A DNA stretch of 64,000 nucleotides from an uncultured Pelagibacteraceae bacterium (GCA_902617625.1 CACMXJ010000002.1:62001-126000), one strand, 5' to 3'. Positions 1 to 9,044 are shown, numbered from the stretch's first letter. Numbers and translations are program-made. Notes: a model not told the origin generated them from the letters alone.

Positions 1-685
1 CACTTCCGCCAGAGTGTTTCAAAATTGCATGACCTGCAGCTATATCCCATTCTGATGCCCTTGGTTCTGCAACATAACCATCATACTCTCCAGCTGCAAT
101 AACACAAAATTTTAAAGAACTTTTCATTCTCACATATTTTTTAACATTAAGTTTTTTGTATATTTCATTTATTTCTGGTTTAATTTTATTAGAGTAGGAT
201 ACAAATTTAATCTCATTTTTATCAAAATTTTTTGAGTTATCTAATTTAATTGGTTCTCCATTAATTAATTCAAAAGAAAAATCATCTCCATAAGAATAAA
301 ACATTCTATTTTTTGCTGGAGCATAAATTAATCCAGCAACAGGTTTTTTTTGAATTATTAATCCTGCATTAATTGTAAATTCATCCAGATCATTGATATA
401 ATCATAAGTTCCGTCGATTGGATCGATTAACCAAAAATTTTCCAGGTTATTTTTTGATTTATTTTCTGATGTTTCCTCAGATACTATTGGGATATTTGGC
501 GTGAGGCTTAATATTTTTTTACTCAAAATTTTGTTAACTTCTAAGTCTCCGTTACTTACAGGTGTATTATCGGATTTTATTTCTTTAGTAAGACCTTTTT
601 TCCTAAGATCTATAGAAATTTTCCCTGCATCTAAAAAAGTTTGAATTAGATTCTCAACAATTTTTTTAATATCACTTTGAGTCAT
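1..685 (-). CDS. cysQ: 3'(2'),5'-bisphosphate nucleotidase / inositol-monophosphatase family (partial)
   Basis: The 5' 228 codons of a minus-strand gene are present and the 3' end lies beyond base 1. The protein has the metal-binding signature DPIDGTYDYIN near residue 100 and the family's C-terminal motif SEWDIAAGHAIL near the cut end, both typical of the Mg-dependent, Li-sensitive phosphatase superfamily. The acidic pair in VSEETSE precedes them. CysQ dephosphorylates PAP or PAPS in sulfur metabolism; SuhB or IMPase with another substrate cannot be excluded from this fragment. The ATG start at 685 lies inside the end of the DUF3553 gene (14-base overlap), so the two are probably translationally coupled. 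Confidence 0.8.
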   Translation of the reverse strand, partial: MTQSDIKKIVENLIQTFLDAGKISIDLRKKGLTKEIKSDNTPVSNGDLEVNKILSKKILSLTPNIPIVSEETSENKSKNNLENFWLIDPIDGTYDYINDLDEFTINAGLIIQKKPVAGLIYAPAKNRMFYSYGDDFSFELINGEPIKLDNSKNFDKNEIKFVSYSNKIKPEINEIYKKLNVKKYVRMKSSLKFCVIAAGEYDGYVAEPRASEWDIAAGHAILKHSGGS

Positions 686-848
686 TTATTTTTTTTAATT
701 CTATATTTTCAGAGTTTATTACTTTTTTACCAACATTTTGAAAATTTACAGTAATTTTACCTTTGATTATTGACTGAACTTGTCCTATTCCCCAATCCTT
801 ATTTGCTGGATTGAAAACTTTGTCGCCTGGTTCAAAATCAAAAATCAT
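672..848 (-). CDS. DUF3553 small protein (58 aa)
   Basis: A 58-residue reading frame begins [20 protein letters not shown] and continues with GQVQS and [14 protein letters not shown]. This matches the pattern I know for DUF3553, a short all-beta alphaproteobacterial protein resembling an SH3 or CarD-like fold. Its function is unknown. The stop codon lies inside the next gene (cysQ-like), giving a 14-base overlap and suggesting a two-gene operon. The start faces mnmA divergently with 41 bases between, so both promoters must sit in that short gap or within the coding regions. The complete domain and tight overlap make it very likely real. Confidence 0.8.
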   Translation of the reverse strand: MIFDFEPGDKVFNPANKDWGIGQVQSIIKGKITVNFQNVGKKVINSENIELKKINDSK

Positions 849-889
849 TTAATTTAACTTATATTAGAAATAAGTATAAATACCATCAA

Positions 890-2008
890 ATGAATAAGAA
901 TTTAAACTCTATTGGTTTAAAAAAAAATCCATCAGAAACAACGGTTGTTGTTGCAATGTCAGGTGGAGTGGACTCATCTACAGTTGCTGGAATGATGAAA
1001 AAAGATGGTTACAAAGTTATTGGCATAACTTTAAAACTTTATGATGATGGTAAAGAGGTTGCTGCATCAAAACAATGCTGCTCAGGTCAGGACATAATGG
1101 ATGCAAAAAGAGTCGCCCAAAAATTAGATATTGAACACAAAATTCTCTATTACCAAAACAAGTTCAAACAAGGAGTAATTGATAAATTTGTTGATAGTTA
1201 TTTAAAAGGCGAAACTCCTATTCCTTGTGTGCAATGTAATCAAACTGTAAAATTCAAAGATTTATTTGAAGTTGCGAAAGATCTTAAGGCAGATGCATTA
1301 ATTACTGGTCATTATGTAAAAAGTGTAACTGTTGACAATCAAACTAATATGTATCGAGCTATCGATGAAAATAGAGACCAAAGTTATTTTTTATTTAATA
1401 CTTCTAGAGAACAATTAAATTACTTAAGATTTCCATTAGGAGGTATGCTTAAAGATGAAACAAGATCTATAGCAAAAAAACTAAATCTTAACGTAGCGGA
1501 TAAGCCGGATAGCCAAGATATCTGTTTCGTACCTAATGGTGACTATGCCTCGGTAATTCAAAAATTTAGACCAGACTCTTTTAAAAAAGGAAATATAAAA
1601 AATCTAGATGGAAAAGTGATTGGAGTTCATGATGGAATAATTAATTTTACAATAGGTCAAAGAAAAGGAATTAAAGTTTCAGATAAAGATGCATTATATG
1701 TATTAAAGATAGACGCAGAAAAAAATGAAATTTTTGTTGGTCCAAGAGAAAAACTTGGAAAAAAAGATATAAAACTTCATGATTTAAATTTACTTGTAAA
1801 TCAAAATGAATTTAAAAATAATATTTTTGTCAAAGTAAGATCAACTGGGAAACTTCTTGAGGGAAAAGTAAATTTTAATAATGATAATACAGCCATAGTT
1901 AATTTAGAAGAATTTGAAGATGGAATATCTCCAGGACAGGCTTGTGTTTTTTATAATAAAGATAAATTTGGTTATAAAGTTTTAGGCGGCGGGTGGATCA
2001 AAAATTAA
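890..2008 (+). CDS. mnmA: tRNA-specific 2-thiouridylase MnmA
   Basis: A 372-residue cytoplasmic enzyme that thiolates uridine 34 of the Lys, Glu and Gln tRNAs using ATP and a sulfur relay. The ATP-pyrophosphatase loop SGGVDSS is at residues 24-30. The two catalytic cysteines of the family are visible: Cys113 in CVQCN and Cys212 in SQDICFV (E. coli equivalents Cys102 and Cys199). The tRNA-recognition and beta-barrel regions ([16 protein letters not shown]) complete the expected architecture and length. The 3' end overlaps the end of the convergent membrane-protein gene by 4 bases, so no separate terminator fits between them. Confidence 0.97.
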   Translation: MNKNLNSIGLKKNPSETTVVVAMSGGVDSSTVAGMMKKDGYKVIGITLKLYDDGKEVAASKQCCSGQDIMDAKRVAQKLDIEHKILYYQNKFKQGVIDKFVDSYLKGETPIPCVQCNQTVKFKDLFEVAKDLKADALITGHYVKSVTVDNQTNMYRAIDENRDQSYFLFNTSREQLNYLRFPLGGMLKDETRSIAKKLNLNVADKPDSQDICFVPNGDYASVIQKFRPDSFKKGNIKNLDGKVIGVHDGIINFTIGQRKGIKVSDKDALYVLKIDAEKNEIFVGPREKLGKKDIKLHDLNLLVNQNEFKNNIFVKVRSTGKLLEGKVNFNNDNTAIVNLEEFEDGISPGQACVFYNKDKFGYKVLGGGWIKN

Positions 2009-2715
2009 TTTAGTTTTTTCCACATAAAAAATGTCAATAAATAAAAAGTAATTACTCCAATAAAATAATCCCATTCCAAAGCATGTTTTAAAAACTTTAA
2101 TTGAATTCCAAAAAAATCATCACCAGGTAGACTGACAATAGGTATACTTATTACTGCCACTATAATTAATATTGAAACTAAAATTATTTTAAGATTTAGC
2201 ACTATCGGGTTTATATGATCTTTCAATTTCTCTTTGAAAGACCAAAAAGTTACTACTAAGTAAGCCTGGGCAACAATTTCAAAAACAACAAAAGATAGCA
2301 TTATTACTCTTCTAAAAAGTTTGTATAGGTCATTATCAAATTTAATACCTAAAAAAATTGAATGCACAGTTAGTGCAACTGCTGAGGCAATACCAAAAAA
2401 AACTATTTTTTTTAAATTTTTGTGGTCGACTTCAAAATATTTAATGATGTCTTTATTAAATAACCAATATCTAATTAATAAATAAGATGTCAAAAACATT
2501 GCGGGCTTAAATACTAACCAAGAAGGGTAAGGTCTAGCTGTTCTACTGATAGAGGCACCACCATCAAAATAAGGAATAGTATTGTGTAAAATGTCTGTTT
2601 GATTTGGGAAAAAACTATGAAACTGAGTTACTAGTATAAGACAAATATTTACTGCAACGAAAGGGACTAAAAAAATCCATATGCTAATGGATCGTGCCTT
2701 CTCTATTGAATTCAT
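2005..2715 (-). CDS. six-TM membrane protein, possibly Frag1/DRAM/Sfk1-like
   Basis: A 236-residue integral membrane protein with about six hydrophobic segments (near residues 12-32, 70-86, 104-122, 137-157, 173-195 and 217-232). The first loop carries [19 protein letters not shown] and the last helix begins EWDYFIG and ends YLLTFF, a layout that recalls the Frag1/DRAM/Sfk1 family. I cannot confirm this by eye, so it stays an uncharacterised membrane protein. It follows a tiny basic-peptide gene by 6 bases and is probably co-transcribed with it. Its end overlaps mnmA convergently. Confidence 0.75.
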   Translation of the reverse strand: MNSIEKARSISIWIFLVPFVAVNICLILVTQFHSFFPNQTDILHNTIPYFDGGASISRTARPYPSWLVFKPAMFLTSYLLIRYWLFNKDIIKYFEVDHKNLKKIVFFGIASAVALTVHSIFLGIKFDNDLYKLFRRVIMLSFVVFEIVAQAYLVVTFWSFKEKLKDHINPIVLNLKIILVSILIIVAVISIPIVSLPGDDFFGIQLKFLKHALEWDYFIGVITFYLLTFFMWKKLN

Positions 2716-2721
2716 TGAGGA

Positions 2722-2805
2722 CTATTTCTTTTTATTTTTTTTTCTAGCTCTTCTTTTTTTTGAGCCCATTTTTCTTCGGCCTCTATGTTTTTTCGGATAT
2801 CCCAT
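2722..2805 (-). CDS. tiny basic peptide (27 aa)
   Basis: A 28-codon frame (ATG to TAG) encodes MGYPKKHRGRRKMGSKKRRA followed by a Lys/Arg/Asn tail. More than half of the residues are Lys or Arg. An excellent Shine-Dalgarno sequence (AGAAGGGA) lies just upstream of the ATG, unusual in this leader-poor genome. The stop is 6 bases before the start of the downstream membrane-protein gene, consistent with an operon. The composition resembles tiny ribosome-associated proteins such as Thx or the AURKAIP1/COX24-type basic peptides, but I see no decisive match. Function unknown; RNA or ribosome binding is a guess from charge. Confidence 0.6.
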   Translation of the reverse strand: MGYPKKHRGRRKMGSKKRRARKKNKKK

Positions 2806-2880
2806 TATTCCCTTCTGTTATAATTTAATTGAAATTATGTGAGGGATATAGCATTGTCCTTTAAAGTTATCAATTTTTTT

Positions 2881-4056
2881 ATGGTAAAATCATTTAAGAC
2901 ATTTTTAAAACATACTGCAAAAGATTTTCATAATCAGTCAGTAAATCCACCAGTAGTTAGAGCTTCAACGATAATATTTAAATCAATGAAGCATATAAGA
3001 AAGACACAAAAAAAGGCTCAAAAAAATCCAGTTGGCGGTCACTACGATTATGGAAGACAAGGAACTTCAACAACCTATATTTTACAAAAGATTTTAACTA
3101 AGCTCGAAGATAGTTATCATGTATTTACTACTCCTACAGGTTTTGGATCGGTATTTTTAGCTATATTTAGTGTTGTCAGACCTGGTGACGAAATAATTGC
3201 TGCGGACCCAGTTTACAGTCCTACGAGAGTTTTAACTCAAGATTTTTTAAAAGAATTTAATATTAAAACAATTTTTTATAATCCTCATGATTTAAAAACT
3301 TTAGAGAGAAGTATAACAAAAAAAACAAAATTAATTTTTGTTGAAAATCCAGGTAGCAATACTTTTGATTTTCAAGATCTTGGAAAAATTGTTTCAATTG
3401 CCAAAAAATACAAAATTTTAACAGCAATAGATAATACCTGGGGTACACCTTACTATCTTAAACCAATAAAACTTGGTTTTGATATGTCTATTGTATCTGC
3501 TACTAAATATTACTCTGGTCATTCTGATGTTATGGGTGGAAGCTTAGCAGTTAATAAAAAAGTTTTCCAAAAAGTGAAAGCAGCTGAAAAAATAACAGGT
3601 TTAAGATTGGGACCTGATGATGCATATTTAATTACTAGAGGTTTAAGAACTTTGGATGTTAGATTAGATAGACATAGAGAAAATGCAAAAAAGATAGCAG
3701 CTTTCTTGTCAAAAAATAAAAAGATTAAACTTCTATATCCATTAAAGAAAAATTCCTTAAATTTCAGAATGTGGAAAAAGTATTACTCTGGTGCCTCAGG
3801 ATTAATGGGGCTTAAAATAAAATCAAATAATATCAATTCTGTCAGAAAATTTGTAAATTCACTTAGATTATTCGGATATGGTTACAGTTGGGGAGGTTTT
3901 GAGAGTTTGGTTTTACATCAAGAATTTAGGGAAACAGGAAATAGAAAATTCATGAATTTAGCAAAGGATGAACATTTAGTCAGATTTCATATAGGACTTG
4001 AGGATCCAAATGATTTAATTGCTGATATTAAACAAGCATTAAGACATTTGAAATGA
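2881..4056 (+). CDS. metC: cystathionine beta-lyase-like PLP enzyme
   Basis: A Cys/Met-metabolism PLP enzyme of the aspartate-aminotransferase fold. The PLP lysine is Lys209 in SATKYYSGHSDVMGG; the GHSD context is typical of cystathionine beta-lyase (E. coli MetC Lys210), which cleaves cystathionine to homocysteine, pyruvate and ammonia. The cofactor-binding Asp (AIDNTWGTPYYL) and C-terminal SWGGFESL are also present. I chose the ATG at 2881 (391 aa, normal family length); the frame stays open to a GTG at 2839, which would add 14 residues lacking family resemblance. A TATAAT at 2819-2824 could be the -10 element. It overlaps the MFS gene by ATGA. Confidence 0.85.
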   Translation: MVKSFKTFLKHTAKDFHNQSVNPPVVRASTIIFKSMKHIRKTQKKAQKNPVGGHYDYGRQGTSTTYILQKILTKLEDSYHVFTTPTGFGSVFLAIFSVVRPGDEIIAADPVYSPTRVLTQDFLKEFNIKTIFYNPHDLKTLERSITKKTKLIFVENPGSNTFDFQDLGKIVSIAKKYKILTAIDNTWGTPYYLKPIKLGFDMSIVSATKYYSGHSDVMGGSLAVNKKVFQKVKAAEKITGLRLGPDDAYLITRGLRTLDVRLDRHRENAKKIAAFLSKNKKIKLLYPLKKNSLNFRMWKKYYSGASGLMGLKIKSNNINSVRKFVNSLRLFGYGYSWGGFESLVLHQEFRETGNRKFMNLAKDEHLVRFHIGLEDPNDLIADIKQALRHLK

Positions 4057-5273
4057 GCACAGAAAAATTTTTTCAATCCAGGACAGCATTAATCACATTA
4101 TTTGCGGCTTGTTTTGTTGTTTTAATTTCTCTTGGTGTAAGACAAACCTTTGGTTTGTTTTTCATGGATTTCAATGAAAGTCTGAAAATAAGCAACACAG
4201 CATTTGGTTTTGCGATAGGAATGCAGATGTTAATGTGGGGATTAACTGGACCTATTTTTGGTGCTATTGCAGATAAGTATGGCGGTCATATAGCAATTAT
4301 TTCAGCATTTATTTTTTATGCAGCTGGAATATTCTTTTTATATACAGGACCTAATACAGGAATCTTTTTTCAAATACACATGGGGTTGTTAATTGGAATT
4401 GGACTAGGGGGAACAGCCATAAGTATTCCAATGTCTATTGTTGGAAAACATTTTCCTTTATCTACAAGAACTATTGCAATGAGTTTTGTGACTGCTGTTG
4501 GATCGTTTGGTTACTTTTTGTCTCCAATTTTCACAAGTTACTCTCTAAATGAATTTGGATGGAATTATACTTTGTTCGTTTTCGGAATGCTTTTAATTGG
4601 TGGTTTAGTAGCCGCTTACTTCGTAAGATCTCCATCTGCAACTGAAAATGTAGAAAAAAAATCAGACCAATCATTTTCTGAAGCACTCAATGAAGCATTT
4701 AAAACAAAAAGTTATATTTTACTTGTATCTGGTTTTTTTGTTTGTGGTTTTCATATTACTTTGGTTGGAACTCATGTTCCTAAGTATGTAATAGATAGAG
4801 GTCTTGAGGATTGGACTGCTGCAGCTATTTTATCTTTAATTGGGTTATTCAATATTTTTGGCTCTTTATTAAGTGGCTATCTTTCTACAAAAATGAGTAA
4901 AAAAATTATCTTAAGTGCAATCTACTTTTTGCGAGGAGTTTCAATAATATTCTTTATATTTACTCCAGCTAGTAATATTGCAGCGTTTATATTTGGAGCA
5001 AGTTTTGGATTTTTATGGTTATCGACAGTACCGGCTACCAGCGGAATAGTTGCTCATCTTTTTGGAACAAAATATTTGGGCTTGTTATATGGAATAGTTT
5101 TTTTAAGTCATCAAATTGGTTCATTTTTTGGTGCATATCTTGGAGGTTTATTTCATGATACTTATGGGTCATATGACTATGCGTGGTATTTAGCAATTGC
5201 TTTATCTGTTTTTGCAGCAATAATTCATTTACCTATAAAAGAAGAACCAGTTTTAAGATTAAAAACAGAATAA
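4053..5273 (+). CDS. MFS transporter
   Basis: A 406-residue carrier with about twelve transmembrane segments. The cytoplasmic-loop MFS signature appears after TM2 as GAIADKYGGH, with a weaker copy in the second half (GYLSTKMSKK). The overall pattern resembles the oxalate:formate-antiporter-like / monocarboxylate branch of the superfamily, but the substrate cannot be read from sequence. Its ATG overlaps the metC stop (ATGA), so it is translationally coupled to the lyase; a role in moving a sulfur amino acid or 2-oxo acid product is possible but only inferred from position. Confidence 0.85.
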   Translation: MSTEKFFQSRTALITLFAACFVVLISLGVRQTFGLFFMDFNESLKISNTAFGFAIGMQMLMWGLTGPIFGAIADKYGGHIAIISAFIFYAAGIFFLYTGPNTGIFFQIHMGLLIGIGLGGTAISIPMSIVGKHFPLSTRTIAMSFVTAVGSFGYFLSPIFTSYSLNEFGWNYTLFVFGMLLIGGLVAAYFVRSPSATENVEKKSDQSFSEALNEAFKTKSYILLVSGFFVCGFHITLVGTHVPKYVIDRGLEDWTAAAILSLIGLFNIFGSLLSGYLSTKMSKKIILSAIYFLRGVSIIFFIFTPASNIAAFIFGASFGFLWLSTVPATSGIVAHLFGTKYLGLLYGIVFLSHQIGSFFGAYLGGLFHDTYGSYDYAWYLAIALSVFAAIIHLPIKEEPVLRLKTE

Positions 5274-5274
5274 A

Positions 5275-6426
5275 TTGAACAGAACAAATCAATTAACAAA
5301 AATACATTTATCAGGGAAACCCTACATTATTTATAAATCTCAAAACGGGTTTGATCTCTACACCGATTTTTCAAAAAAAATAATTTTAAATAATAGAAAT
5401 ATTAAAAGTTTTTTAACAAAAAAAAATAAAAAACAATCAACCAACACAGATCTTTTTATTGGTTTTTTTGGATATGAGTTATTAAATAATCTGATTGATG
5501 TAAAAGTGCCCAAACAAAAAAATTTTAACTTTCCAAAAGGTATTTTTTATAAACCAGAAAAAAAGATTAAACTTAGTAACAAGTTAAATTACGATTTAAA
5601 AAATTTTGAATGTGGGGACTTTAAAATTAATATTAATAGAAAAAATTATACAAAAATATTCAATAAATTTAAGAAAAAGATAAAAAGTGGTGAGACATAT
5701 CAAATTAAAATTTGCACTAAATATAAAACAAAGTCAAAAATCAATCCGTTAGATTTTTTTTCAAGGTTATCTGATACCAATCTAGCTCCAGAGGCTTTTA
5801 TGATTAAAGATAATAATTACTCAATTATTAGTTGTTCCCCAGAAACTTTAATTATAAAAAAAGGAAGCAAGATATCTACAAAACCAATAGCAGGGACTGT
5901 AAAAAAAACAAAGCAGTTAAATAAAATAAAAGCATTAAATTATTTTAGAAAAAATTTAAAAGAAACCAAGGAGCACAATATGATTGTTGATATGGAAAGA
6001 AATGATTTATCAAGAATTTGTAAGGTAGGTTCAGTAAAATTATCTAAACAAAAAATCGTTGAGGAATATAAAGACCTTTTTCATTATGTTAGCCTAATTA
6101 AGGGAAAATTAAAAAAAAATATAAATAATTTTGAAATAATTAAAGCAATGATGCCTGGCGGTTCAGTTATTGGGTGTCCAAAGATAAATACGCTTAATCT
6201 TTTAAATAATCAGGAAAAAGAAAATAGAAATATTTATACAGGTAGTTTTGGCTACATAAAATTCAATGGTGATATGAGATTTAACATAATTATACGTTCA
6301 ATTTTAAATTTTAAAAATATATCTGAAATTTCAGTTGCTTCCGGTGTTGTCGTCGATAGTAATGCCAATCATGAGTTTAATGAGAATTTTCTTAAAGCTA
6401 AGGCGTTAATAGATTTATTCAAATGA
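5275..6426 (+). CDS. pabB: chorismate-utilising enzyme, aminodeoxychorismate synthase component I-like
   Basis: A 383-residue chorismate-binding-family enzyme. Visible motifs are GETYQIKICTKY, PIAGT (residues 204-208), EHNMIVDMERNDLSRI and the chorismate-site MPGGSVIGCPKI (293-304). Together with the adjacent glutamine amidotransferase it should aminate chorismate. The gene trio suggests p-aminobenzoate synthesis, but E. coli PabB has PIKGT, whose Lys274 forms a covalent intermediate, while Ala at this position is characteristic of anthranilate synthase TrpE. The start is a TTG one base after the MFS stop; no in-frame ATG exists in the N-terminal region. Anthranilate or ADIC synthase is the main alternative. 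Confidence 0.8.
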   Translation: MNRTNQLTKIHLSGKPYIIYKSQNGFDLYTDFSKKIILNNRNIKSFLTKKNKKQSTNTDLFIGFFGYELLNNLIDVKVPKQKNFNFPKGIFYKPEKKIKLSNKLNYDLKNFECGDFKININRKNYTKIFNKFKKKIKSGETYQIKICTKYKTKSKINPLDFFSRLSDTNLAPEAFMIKDNNYSIISCSPETLIIKKGSKISTKPIAGTVKKTKQLNKIKALNYFRKNLKETKEHNMIVDMERNDLSRICKVGSVKLSKQKIVEEYKDLFHYVSLIKGKLKKNINNFEIIKAMMPGGSVIGCPKINTLNLLNNQEKENRNIYTGSFGYIKFNGDMRFNIIIRSILNFKNISEISVASGVVVDSNANHEFNENFLKAKALIDLFK

Positions 6427-6980
6427 TTTATGTAATTGACCATAACGATTCCTTTACTCATAATGTGGTTCATCAATTTGCTTTATTTGATAAAGTTGAG
6501 TGTGATAACTATGATAAAGTAAGCGAAAATAAAATTAAGCAAGCATCAACAATAATTTTTTCACCTGGACCAGGTAATCCTAAAAATTATCCAATCACTT
6601 CAAAAATTTATAAAAAATATAAAGGTAAAAAAAAAATAATAGGTATCTGTTTAGGATTTCAACATATTTTATTTTGTGAGGGTGCAAAAATTATTGAGCA
6701 AAAAAAAATTTATCACGGTTTTCAATCAAATGTAAAAGTTATAACTAATAAATCTTTATTCAAAAAAGGAAAAATATATAAAGTTGGTAGGTATCATTCT
6801 TTAAAATTAAAAGAGCCTTTTAAATCTAATAATTTTGAGATAACTATGAGATGTTTAAATTCAAAAGTCGCAATGGCGATTGAAAATAAAAAAGAAAGAA
6901 TATACGGATTTCAATTTCACCCAGAATCTTTTTTAACTATCAATGGTAACTTACTTATTAAAAAAATCTTATCAGCTTAA
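6423..6980 (+). CDS. pabA: class I glutamine amidotransferase (PabA/TrpG type)
   Basis: A 185-residue glutaminase subunit that passes ammonia to the preceding chorismate enzyme. It begins MIYVIDHNDSFTHNVVHQ, close to the TrpG/PabA consensus N-terminus. The oxyanion motif FSPGPGNP is present, the nucleophile is Cys76 in GICLGFQHI, and the catalytic dyad lies in FHPESF (His166, Glu168). Its ATG overlaps the pabB stop by four bases (ATGA). PabA and TrpG cannot be told apart from sequence, so the assignment follows the neighbouring genes. Confidence 0.88.
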   Translation: MIYVIDHNDSFTHNVVHQFALFDKVECDNYDKVSENKIKQASTIIFSPGPGNPKNYPITSKIYKKYKGKKKIIGICLGFQHILFCEGAKIIEQKKIYHGFQSNVKVITNKSLFKKGKIYKVGRYHSLKLKEPFKSNNFEITMRCLNSKVAMAIENKKERIYGFQFHPESFLTINGNLLIKKILSA

Positions 6981-7716
6981 AGACTTAAAACGGATAGAGT
7001 TCCAAGATCTTTGGGGAGATCATGGAATTTTTACAACGATGTGGATTTTTGGCAAACCAGCAAAAATTTTATTTTTTGATAATCATTTAAAAAATTTAAT
7101 TTTATCATTAAAAAAATATCAAATAAAAAAAAAATCTTTAAGGTCAGATATTTTAAAAATAATCAATAAAAATTTATCCAAAAAAAGGAAATATAATCAT
7201 CTATTGAGAATTGCCGTAAATAAGAAAATTATTTCAATATCTTTGAGAAAAAGAGTTAAACCAAAATTAAATTTTAATTTAAGGTTAATAAAATTAAAAA
7301 GAGAAAAACCAGAATTTAAAAATCTTAAATACAAAAAGATTTTATCTTATTTATCTAAAATGGATAACTCCCAATCGGATATTGCACTGGTATCTAATAA
7401 AAGATTATTAGAAACTGGAACCTCAAATTTATTATTTGTTAAAGATCAAAAATTTTTTACTCCCAAAAAGGATTATTACGAGGGAAATACTTATAAATTT
7501 TTTAAAACAAAAATAATAAAGATAATTAAAAAAGATATTTTGCTTAAAGAAATAAAAAATTATGATGAAATATTATTAATAGGATCTGGCAAAGGTGTTA
7601 CTTCAGTTAAAACTATAAATGAGCTAAAATGGAAAAGAAAAAACCTTAAAAAATTTAAGTTTCTATCAAAAGAATATGATGCAGTTATAAATAAATGTAA
7701 TTCTTATAGATTTTAG
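6943..7716 (+). CDS. pabC: aminotransferase class IV protein, 4-amino-4-deoxychorismate lyase-like
   Basis: A 257-residue fold-type IV PLP protein. It has the N-terminal GDHGIFTTMWIFGKP stretch corresponding to GDGxFETL of the family, a candidate PLP lysine in LKYKKILSYLSKM, and the PLP phosphate-binding motif ETGTSNLLFV followed by FTPKKDYYEGNTY. Behind pabB and pabA the likely job is release of pyruvate from aminodeoxychorismate to give p-aminobenzoate. It is very Lys-rich and diverged, so a D-amino-acid or branched-chain aminotransferase role is possible. The ATG at 6943 gives a 38-base overlap with pabA; the true start is uncertain but must precede the GDHG motif. Confidence 0.7.
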   Translation: MVTYLLKKSYQLKDLKRIEFQDLWGDHGIFTTMWIFGKPAKILFFDNHLKNLILSLKKYQIKKKSLRSDILKIINKNLSKKRKYNHLLRIAVNKKIISISLRKRVKPKLNFNLRLIKLKREKPEFKNLKYKKILSYLSKMDNSQSDIALVSNKRLLETGTSNLLFVKDQKFFTPKKDYYEGNTYKFFKTKIIKIIKKDILLKEIKNYDEILLIGSGKGVTSVKTINELKWKRKNLKKFKFLSKEYDAVINKCNSYRF

Positions 7717-7719
7717 CAA

Positions 7720-8118
7720 ATGAAAGACCCAAATAATCCTTGTTTATTTTGTAATGTTAAAAAAAGTGGATGTGCTCATGAAAATGAATTGGCATATGCA
7801 AGTTATGACTCATATCCAGTCTCAAAACATCATTGTTTGATTATACCTAAAAGACACATAAAAGATTTTTTTGATTTATCTAATGATGAATTGGTTGCTT
7901 GTAATGATCTTTTAAAAATTATAAAAAAAGAAATAATCAATAAAGATCCATTAGTTAAAGGATTTAATTTAGGCACAAATATAGGAATTGTATCTGGTCA
8001 ATCTATTTTACATTGTCACTTTCATCTGATTCCCCGAAGAGAAGGAGATGTAGAGAATCCTCAGGGTGGAGTACGATCGGTGATTCCAAACAAACAACAT
8101 TATAAAAGAAATAATTAG
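7720..8118 (+). CDS. HIT family protein
   Basis: A 132-residue histidine-triad nucleotide-binding protein, a family of nucleoside phosphoramidases and hydrolases. The triad HCHFHLIP is complete, preceded by the N-terminal CLFCNV...C cysteines that often bind zinc in HIT proteins and by PKRHIKDFFDL. The start is an ATG three bases after the pabC-like gene, so it ends the metC-MFS-pab transcription unit. The substrate is unknown. The next gene, aprM, has its own promoter. Confidence 0.9.
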   Translation: MKDPNNPCLFCNVKKSGCAHENELAYASYDSYPVSKHHCLIIPKRHIKDFFDLSNDELVACNDLLKIIKKEIINKDPLVKGFNLGTNIGIVSGQSILHCHFHLIPRREGDVENPQGGVRSVIPNKQHYKRNN

Positions 8119-8136
8119 CCTGTAATAAAAGACAAA

Positions 8137-8165
8137 TTGACCCTAGTTTGAGGTTGAACTATAAA
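8137..8165 (+). promoter_or_regulatory. sigma70-type promoter of the apr operon
   Basis: TTGACC at 8137-8142 and TATAAA at 8160-8165 are separated by exactly 17 bases, close to the bacterial housekeeping consensus. Transcription would begin near 8172, giving a leader of about 47 bases before aprM. The 100-base gap between the HIT gene and aprM contains nothing else recognisable apart from a Shine-Dalgarno-like GGCGG just before the aprM ATG. Confidence 0.6.
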
Positions 8166-8218
8166 TTCAACTATATATAAAACTGTAAAATTAATTCAAA
8201 ATTTAACAAAAGGCGGAA

Positions 8219-9013
8219 ATGTTAAGCAACAATCCATTTTCAATTTTATCAGAAACCATTTCACCATTTGCTATGCAATCTTTTATTATTGCAATGGTTT
8301 TGTTGATTGCAGTTGGAACTATTATTCAAATGATACATCATAAAAATTTAACTTATTTTTTCAATAACGCAAAAAAAGCAAAACTATCAGCGACAAAAGA
8401 ACTAGGTGTTGGGGAAAAAGTTTCTGTGATTGCTAAAACAACAGTTGTTGATATTGGCACTACGTCTGAATTAGGTTTTGGTAAAAGAAGACTGGCCCAT
8501 GTTCTAGGAATGTATGGAACAATTTTATTTTGGGTGTCTTCAGCTGTTTTAGTTTTTTGTTACACAGGTGCTGATAAACCAAGTTCTCAAACTTGGTCAT
8601 TAATTTGGCATGCAGGAGCAATATTAACTTGCTTGGGCGGGTATTGGTTTTGGTTTTTTTTAAGAGTTGATGTTTCAGCAGAAGCTCATCCTTGGTATAG
8701 AATCATCAAAGCTGATTTATTTGTTTTAGCTTTACTTGCATGTTCAACTTTTGGGTTAGCATGGTCTTACACTCAATTTAACGGACAAATTGGATTATCA
8801 TATTTGTTTTTAACTTTATTTATTGCATCTAATTTAATTTTGTTTGGTGGTGTTTATTGGTCTAAATTTGCCCATATGTTCTACAAACCTGGAGCAGCAA
8901 TACAAAAAAATCTAGCTGAAGCTGATGGTTCAAGAGACAATCTTCCTCCACCAGCAGATGCCCCTGAGCAATTTGGCTTAGGCATAAAAAGAGAAGAGCC
9001 AAAACACTATTAA
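8219..9013 (+). CDS. aprM: AprM, membrane protein of the APS reductase cluster
   Basis: A 264-residue integral membrane protein with about five hydrophobic segments (near residues 18-38, 95-115, 130-148, 165-185, 195-215). It sits directly upstream of aprB and aprA. The aprM-aprB-aprA order is established for sulfur-oxidising bacteria, where AprM is thought to link APS reductase to the membrane quinone pool. I infer the same role here: anchoring AprBA and passing sulfite-derived electrons to quinone. The ATG follows a GGCGG site by a few bases. The call rests mainly on context and topology because AprM has few diagnostic residues. Confidence 0.85.
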   Translation: MLSNNPFSILSETISPFAMQSFIIAMVLLIAVGTIIQMIHHKNLTYFFNNAKKAKLSATKELGVGEKVSVIAKTTVVDIGTTSELGFGKRRLAHVLGMYGTILFWVSSAVLVFCYTGADKPSSQTWSLIWHAGAILTCLGGYWFWFFLRVDVSAEAHPWYRIIKADLFVLALLACSTFGLAWSYTQFNGQIGLSYLFLTLFIASNLILFGGVYWSKFAHMFYKPGAAIQKNLAEADGSRDNLPPPADAPEQFGLGIKREEPKHY

Positions 9014-9044
9014 TATGTTATTAAAAAAAGGAAAAAAATAAATT

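Noticed and set aside
2839-2880. GTG-started N-terminal extension of the metC-like gene
   Set aside because: Adds 14 residues without family similarity, lies only eight bases after the likely transcription start; ATG at 2881 gives normal length.
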